Under the pieces are notes generated by a model, which ran no database searches, was not told where the DNA came from, and worked only from the letters and a program-made list of their open reading frames with translations. A DNA stretch of 64,000 nucleotides from JBFMAI01 sp040755725 (lineage in GTDB: Bacteria > Planctomycetota > Phycisphaerae > UBA1845 > Fen-1342). A program made the position numbers and the translations under genes. The stretch lies in contig JBFMAI010000011.1 in NCBI GenBank assembly GCA_040755725.1, positions 48,178 to 112,177 of the forward strand, written 5' to 3'. This document shows positions 19,058 to 28,221 of this stretch, piece by piece. How positions within the stretch are numbered: the first letter of the stretch is position 1; each line of letters opens with the position of its first letter.

Positions 19058-20239
19058 ATGAGAGCCGCAGGGATTATCAGCATGTTGTTCATCGTCCTGG
19101 CGCTGCCGCTACAGGCCCAGCCGGACCCCGGGGCCGGCCGACCGGGTCGCCGGGGTCAGGTACCGCCGCCGGGGCCTCCCGGCCGCCCGCCGCTGGAGTT
19201 CATGGCCGAGCGTTTGGCCGAGGAACTGGACCTGACGGACGCACAGCGGCCGAAGTACGACGAGATCGTCGCCAAGTACGCGGAGCTGGCGGGCACCGAG
19301 CCGGAGGGGAACCGGCAGCGGATGCGCGAGCTGGGGCAGGCCTACCGCGAGGCCCGCGAGGCCGGCGACGAGGAGCGCGCGGCCCAGATTCGTGAACAGA
19401 TGCGTGAGCAGGCCAGCGAGCGCGGCCGCGTGCTGCGCGAGTTCTTCGACGAAGTGCGGACGGTCCTTGAACCCGCCCAGGTCGCCAAGCTCGATGAAGT
19501 CCGCAGTCGGACGCGGCGGTTCGGCGAGCGGGGCGGGGCCGCGTTCTGGCGGACGGTGCAAACGCTGCCGGACGAGTTGAACCTGACGCCCGAGCAGCGC
19601 GCGCAGTTCGACAAGCTGCTCCAGGAGCAGCGCGACATCCTCGAAGACCACCTGCGCGCGTGGCGGCAGATGCGGGCGGAGAAGGTCGAACAGATGCGCG
19701 CCGCGGAGGAGTCCGGCGACGAGGAGCTGGCCGCCAAGCTGCGGGAGGAGCTGTTGTGGTCGCGGCCGGAGGGGCCGGACGTGGACGCGTTCTTCGAACA
19801 ACTGGCCAAGGTCCTGACCGAGGAGCAGAGGGCCCAGTTGGCGGAGTTTCGCGCGGACATGAGCAATCCCCGGCCGGTCGATGCGGCCCTGGACGTGCGC
19901 GAAATCCTGCGTGCGGCCCGGCGGCTGACGCTCAATGACGAGCAGCGCCAGAAGCTGCGGGATATCAATCACCAGGCGATGTCGGCGGAGCGGCGTGGGC
20001 GGCTCGATGACGCCGCCAAGGCCGACTTGGCCGCCCGCACGAAGGCCCAGATTCTCGAAATGCTGAACGCCGACCAGAAGGCCCAGTTCGAGCAGATGCT
20101 CATGCGGGACGGCCGACCCGGGCGCCCCCCGCGCGGGCCGGGCCGCGGCCCGGAGGCTGGACCCGGCGGGCCACCCGGGAAGGGGCCGCCCGAGAGCGGC
20201 CCGGCCGGCCGCTCCGGTGCGCGTCGCCTCGGAAGTTGA
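19058..20239 (+). CDS. Exported helical protein with Spy/CpxP-like repeats
   Basis: The start is ATG 19058 behind AGGAGG, giving 393 residues; an ATG 18 bp upstream lies before that site. A signal peptide (1-20, ending QAQ) and a Pro/Gly-rich linker come first. At least five helical units follow, each opening with an L-[TN]-x-[DE]-Q-[RK] turn: LTDAQRPKYDEI, LTPEQRAQFDKL, LTEEQRAQLAEF, LNDEQRQKLRDI and LNADQKAQFEQM. These resemble the LTxEQ motifs of Spy/CpxP periplasmic chaperones. The tail is Gly/Pro/Arg-rich and disordered. A role in periplasmic stress or metal binding is a guess. The long charged helices could also simply be a coiled-coil spacer. Confidence 0.7.
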   Translation: MRAAGIISMLFIVLALPLQAQPDPGAGRPGRRGQVPPPGPPGRPPLEFMAERLAEELDLTDAQRPKYDEIVAKYAELAGTEPEGNRQRMRELGQAYREAREAGDEERAAQIREQMREQASERGRVLREFFDEVRTVLEPAQVAKLDEVRSRTRRFGERGGAAFWRTVQTLPDELNLTPEQRAQFDKLLQEQRDILEDHLRAWRQMRAEKVEQMRAAEESGDEELAAKLREELLWSRPEGPDVDAFFEQLAKVLTEEQRAQLAEFRADMSNPRPVDAALDVREILRAARRLTLNDEQRQKLRDINHQAMSAERRGRLDDAAKADLAARTKAQILEMLNADQKAQFEQMLMRDGRPGRPPRGPGRGPEAGPGGPPGKGPPESGPAGRSGARRLGS

Positions 20240-20375
20240 CCGGCTTCTGACTACGAGCCTTCTCGATCCCCGGCGGCCGTGTCCTCGCTTGAGGTGCGGC
20301 CGCTGGCCCGTGTCATCGCCGGCTGCCCAGCCCGGCTTGCGTGCCCGCGCGGGCCCCCTAGAATGAGGGTTTCTG

Positions 20376-21002
20376 GTGGTCATCCCGGATTCGGAGCTCG
20401 CGGTCCCCATGCCCGCAACGCCAACTGATATCGTAACGATCGTTTCCGGGCTGCCGCGCTCGGGAACGTCGATGATGATGCGCATGATCGATGCCGGCGG
20501 CATACCGGCCCTGACCGATCACGTGCGTCAGGCCGACGACGACAACCCCCGCGGCTACTTCGAGTTTGAGCCGGTCAAGCGGACCAAGGAGGACCCGTCC
20601 TGGCTGAGCCAGGCCGGCGGGCGCGTCGTCAAGATGGTCTACCGGCTGCTCTACGACCTGCCGCCCGACCGGCAGTACCAGGTCGTCTTCATGCGCCGCA
20701 AGCTCGAGGAGGTCATTGCTTCGCAGGACGTGATGCTCAGTCGCCGCGGGCGCGGCGGTGGGGGCCTGAGCAAGGAGAAGCTCATCAGCCTGTTCGGCAA
20801 CCAGCTCCGCGAGTTCGAGGAATGGGTCACCCGGCAGAACAACTTCCGCATCCTTTACGTCCACTACAATGACACCATCAAGCAGCCCCAGGCCACGGTG
20901 AACGCGGTCAACGAGTTCCTTGGCGGCCGTATGGACACCGCCGCCATGCTGCGTGTCATCGAGCCGGACCTGTACCGCCAACGGGCCGCCGACGCGGAGT
21001 GA
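20376..21002 (+). CDS. Sulfotransferase-family P-loop protein
   Basis: The protein has 208 residues from GTG 20376, which has GAGGG six bases upstream. ATG 20409, with a more distant GGAG, is the alternative and would remove an unconserved 11-residue leader. The motif SGLPRSGTSMMMRM (24-37) is the 5'-phosphosulfate-binding loop of PAPS-dependent sulfotransferases. The later segment RILYVHYNDTIKQPQATVNAVNEFLGG matches the family's C-terminal region. At about 200 residues it is shorter than classic sulfotransferases but normal for the compact bacterial form often found in planctomycetes. The acceptor is unknown and no PAPS-synthesis gene is adjacent. Confidence 0.75.
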   Translation: MVIPDSELAVPMPATPTDIVTIVSGLPRSGTSMMMRMIDAGGIPALTDHVRQADDDNPRGYFEFEPVKRTKEDPSWLSQAGGRVVKMVYRLLYDLPPDRQYQVVFMRRKLEEVIASQDVMLSRRGRGGGGLSKEKLISLFGNQLREFEEWVTRQNNFRILYVHYNDTIKQPQATVNAVNEFLGGRMDTAAMLRVIEPDLYRQRAADAE

Positions 21003-21055
21003 GTCCGTGATCCCGTCGCCCCGCCCGCCGGGGCCCCGCTGAGGTTCGTCGCTCC

Positions 21056-22015
21056 GTGCTGGACAGCGGCCCCTTCGCCCCGTACATCGGTCCCGCAGCG
21101 GGCGTCGTCACGTCGTTTCTCTGGTCGTTCACGGCCCTGTTCTTCACCGCCGCCGGCAAACGCCTCGGTGCCGCGACCGTCAACGCCGTTCGGATCGGGA
21201 TGGCGGTGGTCCTGCTCGGCGTCACGCACCGTCTGCTGTTCGGCGCATGGATTCCGCCGGCCCAGGGTCGGCAGGTGCTGTACCTGGCCTTGTCCGGACT
21301 GATCGGTCTGAGCGTCGGGGACCTGGCCTTGTTCACCGCCTTTGTCCGCGTCGGTCCGCGGGTGTCCATGCTCATCATGACCACGGCGCCGATGTTCGCG
21401 GCGCTGTTCGGCTGGGTGATTCTGCGTGAGTCGCTCCCGCCGCTGGCGTGGGTGGGCATGGCGCTGACGATCGGCGGCGTGTGCTGGGTCGTGCTTGAGC
21501 GGCCGAGCGAACGGGCGTCCGAAGTCGCCGGCCGGCGTGCCGGCGGACTTATCCTCGCCCTCATCGCCTCGGCCTGCCAGGCCGCGGGCCTGCTGCTGAG
21601 CAAGCAGGGTATCGGGCACGGGTGGCTGCCGGCGGGACAGCACCTCAATCCCCAGGCCGCCACCCTGATCCGCATGTTCTTCGCCGGCATCTTCGTGTTG
21701 CCTACGGTCGCCTGGCTCGTTGCCCGCCACCGCCTGGCGCACCCGCTGCGAAGCGAGGCGGCCGATCGTCGGCGGCGCCTGGCCGGATACCTGTTCGCGC
21801 TGTGCGGCGCGACGGTGGGCCCGTTCCTCGGCGTCTGGATGTCGCTGATCGCGTCCGATCGGGCGCCGCTGGCGGTCGCCCAGACGACCATGTCGCTGGC
21901 TCCTGTGTTCATCCTGCCGTGGGTCGTGTTGTTCCACAAAGAGCGCCTCAGTCGCCGGGCCGTGCTGGGGGCCCTGGTCGCCGTCGGCGGCGTGGCGCTG
22001 CTGTTCCCGACCTGA
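21056..22015 (+). CDS. EamA/DMT-family permease
   Basis: This 319-residue protein begins at GTG 21056 with GAGG upstream, 53 bp after the sulfotransferase-like gene. It has ten predicted hydrophobic segments made of two EamA halves. The first ends with MALTIGGVCWVVLERP, the second with ALVAVGGVALLFP. Each half has the conserved helix-3/4 pattern (GLSVGDLALFTAFVRVGPRVSMLIM and VGPFLGVWMSLIASDRAPLAVAQTTMSL). Members export amino acids, nucleotide bases or other metabolites. Nothing in the sequence or context fixes the substrate. Confidence 0.85.
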   Translation: MLDSGPFAPYIGPAAGVVTSFLWSFTALFFTAAGKRLGAATVNAVRIGMAVVLLGVTHRLLFGAWIPPAQGRQVLYLALSGLIGLSVGDLALFTAFVRVGPRVSMLIMTTAPMFAALFGWVILRESLPPLAWVGMALTIGGVCWVVLERPSERASEVAGRRAGGLILALIASACQAAGLLLSKQGIGHGWLPAGQHLNPQAATLIRMFFAGIFVLPTVAWLVARHRLAHPLRSEAADRRRRLAGYLFALCGATVGPFLGVWMSLIASDRAPLAVAQTTMSLAPVFILPWVVLFHKERLSRRAVLGALVAVGGVALLFPT

Positions 22016-22201
22016 CGCGGCGGACGGCATGGCCGCTCAAGGCTGCGGCCATGCCCCCTGCCGTTGCTTTGACACGGCCGCGTTCCCGGGCGATACTGGC
22101 GAAGTGGCCAGCCGTAGGGAAGGTCGCCGCATGTGTTGTCTGGTCGAAGCAGCGTTTGTTTCGAGCGGGCCCGGCCCCACGCGCCGCACGAGGGTTCACT
22201 C

Positions 22202-22405
22202 ATGCCGGCCGGCACGGTGAAATGGTTCAACGACACCAAGGGATTCGGCTTCATCCACTCGGATGACGGCCAAGACGTGTTCGTGCATCACAGCGCGATC
22301 ACGGCGGAAGGGCATCGCACGCTGCGCGAGGGCCAGCGCGTCGAGTTCGAAGTGACACAAGGTCCCAAGGGGTTGAAAGCGGTCAACGTGCGCGAGGTGA
22401 CGTGA
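22202..22405 (+). CDS. Cold-shock domain protein
   Basis: The start is ATG 22202 with GAGGG six bases upstream, giving 67 residues, the standard length for single-domain CspA-type proteins. RNP1 (KGFGFIH) and RNP2 (VFVHHS) are intact, with the N-terminal GTVKWFNDTKG. It binds single-stranded RNA or DNA and melts secondary structure. In-frame sequence upstream of the ATG has no ribosome-binding site and is left out. The 5' leader, where cold-shock genes often carry RNA thermosensors, is about 180 bp here with no obvious structure. Confidence 0.93.
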   Translation: MPAGTVKWFNDTKGFGFIHSDDGQDVFVHHSAITAEGHRTLREGQRVEFEVTQGPKGLKAVNVREVT

Positions 22406-22595
22406 GCGGCGCTGCACCCGTTCCACGGGGTGCAGCGATGAGGTGGATCACCTGTCCGCGCGCCGGTGGCCGGGAGCGTCGGAAGCTGGCGGGGGAAACC
22501 CCTGCGGCTACAATCCAGATTGGGTCGAGGCCCTGCGCGGTCCAGGGTCTTTCGCTTGAGTCTCGTCAACGTCGGGTGCCGCCGAAGGAATGCTC

Positions 22596-24131
22596 GTGCG
22601 CATCGCCCTTGTAAACCCTATCACGCGTCGCTCGCAGGGCTACCACACCATCGGCACATACATCCCCCAACTGGGCTTGCAGGTGCTTGCGCAGCGCGTG
22701 CCGGACGGCCACCACGTCGACATCATTGACGAGGTCTTCGGCACCGCCGGCACCGAGCGTCTGCTCACCGAGCGCGGCTACGGCCTCGTCGCCATTACGT
22801 CGTACACCAGCGGGGCGACGCGGGCCTACGAGCTCGCCGCCGCCTGCCGCCGACAGGGCATCCTGACCGTCATGGGCGGCCCGCACGCCTCCGCCTGTCC
22901 GGACGAGGCGGCCCAGTACGTGGACGCGGTGGCGGTCGGCGAGTGTGACGAGCTCTGGCCGCGGATCGTCCGCGATGCCGCGGCCGGCCGCCTCCAGCCC
23001 CGTTACGACGGCATGCTCTCCGACCTCGAACGCCACGACCTCGGCCGCGCCCGCCAGGACTTGCGGCCGATCAACGGCGTGTACGACGTGTCGGCGATTC
23101 AGACGTCGCGCGGTTGCCCGGTCGGCTGCGAATACTGCTCTGTCACCAAGTTCAACGGCCCCGCCATCCGCCGCCGCTCCATCGCCTCCATCATCGACGA
23201 GTGGAACCAGACGGCGCGCCAGTTCGTCTTCGTGGTCGATGACAACTTCTTCGGCGTCGGCCCCCAACACGCCGCGTGGGCCAAGGAGCTGCTGCGGGCG
23301 CTCATCAAGCACGGTCGGCGGCGGCTGTGGTTCAGCCAGACGACGCTCAACATGGGCGAGGACATCGAGGGGTTGCGCCTGGCGTATCAGGCCGGGTGTC
23401 GCGGCATGCTCGTCGGCTTCGAGTCGTTCAACGAGCAGACGCTCAAGAGCTATCACAAGGGCATCAACCGCAAGAACCTGTCGCGCTACCAGGAGCTCGT
23501 GGACGGCTTCCACCGGGCCGGCATCGCCGTCTTCGGCGGCTTCATCATCGGGTCGGACGAAGACACGCCGGACACCGTCGCGGAAACCGCCCTGACCGCG
23601 GTGAAGATGGGGGTGGACATCATTCAGATCACGAACCTGACGCCGCTGCCCGATACCAAGTACTTCGAGCGGCTGCGGACCGACGGCCGGCTGCGGGCGC
23701 TCGACTGGCCCGCGGATTGGGAGCGCTACACCTTCACCGAGACGGTGTACCACCCGCGGCGGATGACCGCGGCCGAGCTGGACGAGGCGATTTACGAGCT
23801 GCGTCACGCCGCCGCCCGCCAGCCGTGGGTGTGGAAGCGGGCGTTGCGCACCCTGGTGCGCACGCGGTCGCTGAGCACCGCGTTGTTTGTCTACGGTATG
23901 AACCGGGGATGGAAGCGGATGGCCCGCATTCAGGCCCCGCACGACGCTGAGCGGTTCGGCCTTGCGCCGCCCCGGTCGGCGCGGATGGACCGCATCAACC
24001 ACGCGTTTCGCATGCACCTGCGTTCGCGCGTGACATTCCCGCCGGCCGAGGTGCCGGCCCCGCCGTCGCCCCCGACCATCCCGCTGTCGCTGCCCGTAGT
24101 CCAACCCCCCACGCCGGTCGACGCGCACTAA
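22596..24131 (+). CDS. B12-binding-domain radical SAM protein
   Basis: The most likely start is GTG 22596, six bases after AAGGA; the ATG at 22590 touches that site. The product is 511 residues. The N-terminal half is a cobalamin-binding-like Rossmann domain (ALVNP, VAITSYTSGATRAYEL, VMGGPHAS, AVAVGECDELWP). A radical SAM barrel follows with the 4Fe-4S motif C-x3-C-x2-C at Cys174, Cys178 and Cys181 (SRGCPVGCEYCS). Barrel features VDDNFFG and GFESFNEQTLKSYHKGIN follow. The tail is Pro-rich. Members methylate or rearrange unactivated carbons in lipids, hopanoids and natural products. The substrate is not evident and no biosynthetic neighbour helps. Confidence 0.85.
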   Translation: MRIALVNPITRRSQGYHTIGTYIPQLGLQVLAQRVPDGHHVDIIDEVFGTAGTERLLTERGYGLVAITSYTSGATRAYELAAACRRQGILTVMGGPHASACPDEAAQYVDAVAVGECDELWPRIVRDAAAGRLQPRYDGMLSDLERHDLGRARQDLRPINGVYDVSAIQTSRGCPVGCEYCSVTKFNGPAIRRRSIASIIDEWNQTARQFVFVVDDNFFGVGPQHAAWAKELLRALIKHGRRRLWFSQTTLNMGEDIEGLRLAYQAGCRGMLVGFESFNEQTLKSYHKGINRKNLSRYQELVDGFHRAGIAVFGGFIIGSDEDTPDTVAETALTAVKMGVDIIQITNLTPLPDTKYFERLRTDGRLRALDWPADWERYTFTETVYHPRRMTAAELDEAIYELRHAAARQPWVWKRALRTLVRTRSLSTALFVYGMNRGWKRMARIQAPHDAERFGLAPPRSARMDRINHAFRMHLRSRVTFPPAEVPAPPSPPTIPLSLPVVQPPTPVDAH

Positions 24132-24222
24132 TGCACCGCTGCGAGTCGGCACCAACGTTCCGGATGGCGGGTGGCGGCCGGCGCCGACTGCGGGTACCGG
24201 GTCGCGTCCGAGTCTCTTCGGC

Positions 24223-25329
24223 TCACCACTGCTTGTACAGGGCCAGCCCGGACGCCCCGGTGTACGGGTCCGCGTAGGGGATCACTTTCATGCCGAACAG
24301 CTCGGGGAGCCGGGCCTTGCCGTCGCGGGCGATGGACGTGCCGATGACGTAGCCGAGCATGCCGCCGAAGACCACGTCGGAGAAGTCGTGGACGCGCGAG
24401 TCGAGGCGCTGGTAGCCGACGAGGCCCGCCAGGGCCAGCGACGGGACGCCGACCCAGGGGCCGTAGTATTCGTTCAGGACGGCGGCGACGGTGAAGGCGC
24501 TGGAAGTGTGGCCGCTGGGCCAGGCGTACGGCTCGTCGTCCGGCGCCCGCGTGTTGGCGGCCCATTTTAGCGCCAGCGTGGTGACGCCGTTGACCGCCAG
24601 CGCTTGCGTCAACGACTTGGCGACCTCGTGCGACTTGACGTCCTGGGCCAGCGTGCTACCGAGCCACAAGACGCCGGCGGCGGCAAAGTGCGTGCCGGGG
24701 TTTCCGAGGATCTGAATGGTCTCGTCCGTGTCACCCAGCGCCCGGCTGCCGTGCGTGCGGTTGCGGATGGTGTCGTCCACGCCGGTCTCACGGATCGTGA
24801 TGCTGGCCCCCATTGTGGCGGTTAGCAGCAGCGCGTTTTCGATGTCCCAGAAGCTGGTCTTGAAGCCGCGCCAGAAGTCGTGCCCGACGAGCTGCTTTGC
24901 TTCGTGGCCCATTTGGTGCCACACGTCCTTCCGCCAGTAGCCCTCAGGTGCCTGGAACGCGGCGACCGGAGCACCGGCGGCAGGTTGCGTGGCCGCACCG
25001 GGCTCCGCCGTTATCTCCTGACCGCCGGGGAGGCCAAGCGTGAAGAAATCCGTGGTGCCCGACCGCGACGGCAGGCCGAGCGGTCCGCCCCGTTTTGTCC
25101 ATGCGCTGGGGTCGGCCGACGGGGACCACGCGGGAGTAACGTGGGCGGCCGGCACCGGCACCGCCGCCAGTTCCTCCGCCCGGGTCGCCGCATAGCGTTC
25201 GATCGCGTCGCGCACGGCGTATTCCCCCAGTGTGGCTCCGGAGTGATGGCAGCCGACGATGGCGGCCAGCGAGACCCCTAGGAACACGACCATCCCGACA
25301 GCGGCAACGGTCCGGCCTTCCACTCGCAT
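24223..25329 (-). CDS. PAP2-superfamily phosphatase lipoprotein
   Basis: The start is ATG 25329 behind GGAGG, giving 368 residues. A lipoprotein signal with lipobox I-V-G-C opens the protein. A Pro/Ala-rich linker follows, then the PAP2 domain. Motif 1 is partly altered (KWAANTRAP, with Ala where the usual Pro of RP sits). Motif 2 is intact (YAWPSGHTSSAF), and motif 3 is intact (DSRVHDFSDVVFGG). Enzymes of this fold hydrolyse lipid phosphates such as phosphatidic acid or undecaprenyl pyrophosphate. A lipid-anchored rather than polytopic form suggests action at the periplasmic membrane face. The HlyD-type gene is 85 bp upstream on the same strand and may be co-transcribed. Confidence 0.82.
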   Translation of the reverse strand: MRVEGRTVAAVGMVVFLGVSLAAIVGCHHSGATLGEYAVRDAIERYAATRAEELAAVPVPAAHVTPAWSPSADPSAWTKRGGPLGLPSRSGTTDFFTLGLPGGQEITAEPGAATQPAAGAPVAAFQAPEGYWRKDVWHQMGHEAKQLVGHDFWRGFKTSFWDIENALLLTATMGASITIRETGVDDTIRNRTHGSRALGDTDETIQILGNPGTHFAAAGVLWLGSTLAQDVKSHEVAKSLTQALAVNGVTTLALKWAANTRAPDDEPYAWPSGHTSSAFTVAAVLNEYYGPWVGVPSLALAGLVGYQRLDSRVHDFSDVVFGGMLGYVIGTSIARDGKARLPELFGMKVIPYADPYTGASGLALYKQW

Positions 25330-25414
25330 CACACGCCTCCAAGCGCTGAGACACGCGGCCCGCGTCGTCGTTGGGCGCTCAGGATACGGTCCGCCGCGGC
25401 GGCGACAAGCGGCC

Positions 25415-26539
25415 TCAGGCCCCGGGCCGGCCGACGGCCACCTGCTCGTCGGCGCGCAGCCCGGAGAGCACTTCGACCTCATCGTCGTACGGTTTGCCGA
25501 GCTGCACAACCCGGCGGCGCAGGACCGGCCCCTGCGGCGAGGGCTCGGCCACGTCGATCGTGTCGAGCTGGCCGATGCGGCGGACGGCGGCCCGCGGAAT
25601 GACCAGCACGTCCTGCTCATCGAGCGGGATCAGCAGCCGGCCGAACATTCCCGAATAGACGCCCGGCGGGCAGGGCCCGGTGACTTTGACCGCGAACGTG
25701 CGGCTGGCGGCCTCGGCCTGCGGGACGATTTCGCTGATCTGACCCGCGCACGTCTTGGCGATGGCGTCGATCCGGACGCCGATCATCTGCCCCACGGCGA
25801 GCCGCTGCGTGAGCGATTCGCGCACGTTGGCGACGAGCTGCATCCGCGTCGGATCGTAGAGCGTCAGCAGTATCTGCCCCGGGCGGGCCGTGTCGCCGAC
25901 CTCGACGAGCTTGTCCACCACCTTCCCGTCCATCGGGCTGCGGATGGTGGCGTAGTCGAGTACGGCCTCCGCCTGGGCAAGGGCCTGCTCGGCCCGCTGC
26001 TGCTCCGCGGTCGCCGTCTTGAGGGCCGTTTCGGCCTGATCGAACTCGGTCTTGGAGGCGTGGGCGCGTTCGAACAGGTCGCGCACGCGGTCGTACTCGA
26101 TCTGGGCCTGATTGCGGGCAGCCTGGGCCGCGGCGACGCCCGCCTCTGCCTGACGACGCTGCGCCCGCAAGTCCGCGTCGTCGAGCCGCACGAGCACCTG
26201 CCCGGCGTGGACTTCCTGCCCCGCCTGCACATTGACCTCGACGACGCGCGCCAGCAGCTTGGCGGCGATCGCGCTTTCGTGAACGGCGCGGATTGTCCCC
26301 ACCGCGGATTCCACCGTCGGCACACGCCGGACCCGCGCCGGCACCAGCGTCACATCGGGGCCGACGGGCTGCCCACCGGCCGCCGCCGCGGAGCCCGACC
26401 CGGCCGCGATCTTGCGATGAAACACGCCGGCCAACCACAGCAGCAGCAGCACGACGACGACGGTGAAGCCGACGCCGACCAGCGACAACCACACGGCCTT
26501 GGCGGTACCCGAGGCCCTCGTCTTCTGCGCTTGCGTCAT
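25415..26539 (-). CDS. HlyD/RND-type periplasmic adaptor (membrane fusion protein)
   Basis: The start is ATG 26539 behind GGGAG, giving 374 residues. One N-terminal transmembrane segment (about 15-38) comes first, then a disordered Gly/Ala linker. The lipoyl/barrel-sandwich half-motif VVEVNVQAGQEVHAGQVLVRLDD follows. A long alpha-hairpin (about 105-190, with repeated QA-rich heptads) and the returning half-motif ATIRSPMDGKVVDKLVEVGD come next. A beta-barrel and a membrane-proximal domain end the protein. Such adaptors bridge an inner-membrane pump and an outer-membrane channel. No RND or ABC pump lies beside it, so it is an orphan here and its partner must be elsewhere. Confidence 0.88.
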   Translation of the reverse strand: MTQAQKTRASGTAKAVWLSLVGVGFTVVVVLLLLWLAGVFHRKIAAGSGSAAAAGGQPVGPDVTLVPARVRRVPTVESAVGTIRAVHESAIAAKLLARVVEVNVQAGQEVHAGQVLVRLDDADLRAQRRQAEAGVAAAQAARNQAQIEYDRVRDLFERAHASKTEFDQAETALKTATAEQQRAEQALAQAEAVLDYATIRSPMDGKVVDKLVEVGDTARPGQILLTLYDPTRMQLVANVRESLTQRLAVGQMIGVRIDAIAKTCAGQISEIVPQAEAASRTFAVKVTGPCPPGVYSGMFGRLLIPLDEQDVLVIPRAAVRRIGQLDTIDVAEPSPQGPVLRRRVVQLGKPYDDEVEVLSGLRADEQVAVGRPGA

Positions 26540-26690
26540 GGCGGTCACTCCCGATCTGCGGCCCGGTCGGCCCCGCCGCGCGCCTTGCGAGCGCTGGCCG
26601 ACCCGCCACCATAGTGTATGCTGAACCCGGCGGCCGGGGCAGCCCCGGGCCCGTACCGCGCGGGAGTGGCCGGGCGTGAGGAGGTGCAAC

Positions 26691-27257
26691 GTGCGGCGGG
26701 ACACACTGAACTTCGTGGTGGACCTGCTGGCCCTGGTGGCGATGATGGGGTTGATCGCCACGGGGCTGGTACAGCGCTACCTGCTGCCGCCGGGGAGCCG
26801 GGGTGGCCGGGGATTGTCGTTGTGGGGGCTGGACCGGCACGAATGGGGCGATGTGCACTTCTGGATCGCGGTGGCCCTGGCCGCGCTGCTTGTTCTGCAC
26901 GTGGCGTTGCACTGGACGTGGGTGTGCGTGCTGGTGACCCGTTGGTTGCGCCCGGCGGGAGCGCCGGCCGGGGTGCCGTCGGCCGCGAAGCGCAACCTGG
27001 GCGGGCTGATCTTCTTCGTTGCATTGGTTCTTCTCACCGCGGGCTTCGTCTGGATGGCCGGCCGGCAGGTGACGACCGGGACCGACGACGACGACCGGCC
27101 CCGGCGCGGCCAACAACATCGGGGCGGCCGGGCGGCGGTCAGCGCGCGCCTCGGACACGGCGTGGGCCGGTGGCCCAGCACATGGAGGACGCTGGGAGAC
27201 GGATCCAAGTCGTGTTGGCGCCTTCCTGACAGCAGCACCTGTCGCCCCCGTTCTTGA
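26691..27257 (+). CDS. DUF4405-like membrane protein with conserved histidines
   Basis: The start is probably GTG 26691, spaced six bases from GAGGAGG, giving 188 residues. There are three hydrophobic helices (about 6-26, 52-75, 103-122). Histidines sit at the membrane edges (DRHEWGDVHFW, LHVALHW), the layout of cytochrome-b561-like DUF4405 proteins in which His pairs may bind haem. The last 60 residues are a basic, low-complexity tail of unclear origin, possibly read through after a loss of the native stop. It is divergent from the adaptor gene. A redox or electron-transfer membrane role is plausible but unproven. Confidence 0.6.
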   Translation: MRRDTLNFVVDLLALVAMMGLIATGLVQRYLLPPGSRGGRGLSLWGLDRHEWGDVHFWIAVALAALLVLHVALHWTWVCVLVTRWLRPAGAPAGVPSAAKRNLGGLIFFVALVLLTAGFVWMAGRQVTTGTDDDDRPRRGQQHRGGRAAVSARLGHGVGRWPSTWRTLGDGSKSCWRLPDSSTCRPRS

Positions 27258-27268
27258 ATAGCAGCTAC

Positions 27269-27305
27269 CCCCCAATACTCGTCCCGCTCACGCAGGAGTT
27301 GGGGG
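27269..27305. terminator. Hairpin between convergent genes
   Basis: CCCCCAA (27269-27275) and TTGGGGG (27299-27305) are a perfect 7-bp inverted repeat, 12 bp after the DUF4405-like stop. A second small hairpin with a GAAG loop follows (CGGGGT/ACCCCG, about 27317-27332). They may stop transcription from both convergent genes. No T-tract is seen. Confidence 0.4.
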
Positions 27306-27446
27306 TGGATCGAACGCCGGGGTGAAGACCCCGTCTCGGATTCGTCTGCCCCGGCACCGCCAGATTCCAGGATCGTCGCCAGCGAACACAGGAACGTGGC
27401 GCCGCTTTGGAAGCCGCGCACGTCCGCAAGGTGAGGATGCCTGTTC

Positions 27447-28199
27447 CTACGGCCGCATAGCGGGTTGACTCGTGCCCGGCGTATCGGTTTGTGTCAGTGC
27501 CCACCGCGGGTGCAGGAACTCGGTACGGATCGTCTCCTCATTGTCCGTGAGGAATGAACCGTGGTCGAGGGTCGTCCAATAGTGGAACAAGAGCGCCCGG
27601 AACCGCGGGTCGGTGATGCGGAACGCTCCCTGCTTCTCCTGGTCCTCGAGCCACCGGCGCGTCGCGTCAAACGCCTCATAGCCGGCCTGCTGGAAGAGGA
27701 TTCGACCGCCCCCGTACGTCTGGTACAAGTGCCGTTCGAACTTCCAGCGGGACAGCAGCCAAATCGCGAGCCTGCGGTCGAGTGGCTCAAGCACGAACTG
27801 GAGTGTGGCTTTCTCACGTTGCAGCGATTTGCGCTCGTTCTCAGGCAGACCCAGTTCCGCCAGCCGGGCATCGACTTCCGCAAGTCGCCCCCGGACGGGC
27901 TCCAGGTCGACTTCCTGCTCCGTCGCGGTTGAGTGACTCAGGTGGTTCACCGCGTGGGAGATCTCCGCCTCGGTGGGCGCAAGGTCGGTACGATGCGCCG
28001 CCCGGTACTGCTCGAGCAGCGGCGGAAGGAACCGACGCCGCAGTGCGTCGCTGAGCTCACGATCGTTCTCCCCCTCAATCTCCTCACGGAACACGCGTTG
28101 GCCGAGCACGTCGCCGATCGGCAGGCGCTTCGGTTGTGGCGTCCCCGCGCAACCCGCCAGCACGACCCAGGCCCCGAACACAACGAGCAACCGTTCCAT
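27447..28199 (-). CDS. Lipoprotein of unknown function (SurA-N-like helical region)
   Basis: The start is ATG 28199, giving 250 residues. A lipoprotein signal ends with V-L-A-G-C. The region GDVLGQRVFREEIEGENDRELSDA and on, and the later DLAPTEAEISHAV, have the pattern seen in the N-terminal helical domain of SurA/peptidyl-prolyl isomerase-type chaperones (an entry loop, long helices, then P-T-x-x-E-I). No parvulin domain follows; the rest is a charged coiled-coil and a compact helical C-terminus. An IS1634-like element ends 23 bp upstream of the start codon, so the native promoter has been displaced and expression is uncertain. Confidence 0.6.
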   Translation of the reverse strand: MERLLVVFGAWVVLAGCAGTPQPKRLPIGDVLGQRVFREEIEGENDRELSDALRRRFLPPLLEQYRAAHRTDLAPTEAEISHAVNHLSHSTATEQEVDLEPVRGRLAEVDARLAELGLPENERKSLQREKATLQFVLEPLDRRLAIWLLSRWKFERHLYQTYGGGRILFQQAGYEAFDATRRWLEDQEKQGAFRITDPRFRALLFHYWTTLDHGSFLTDNEETIRTEFLHPRWALTQTDTPGTSQPAMRP

Positions 28200-28221
28200 C
28201 AACGCACCCCAGTCGGAGAAA

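Noticed and set aside
20956..22254. Long minus-strand frames opposite the EamA gene
   Set aside because: The plus-strand frame has clear DMT helices; the antisense products are low complexity.
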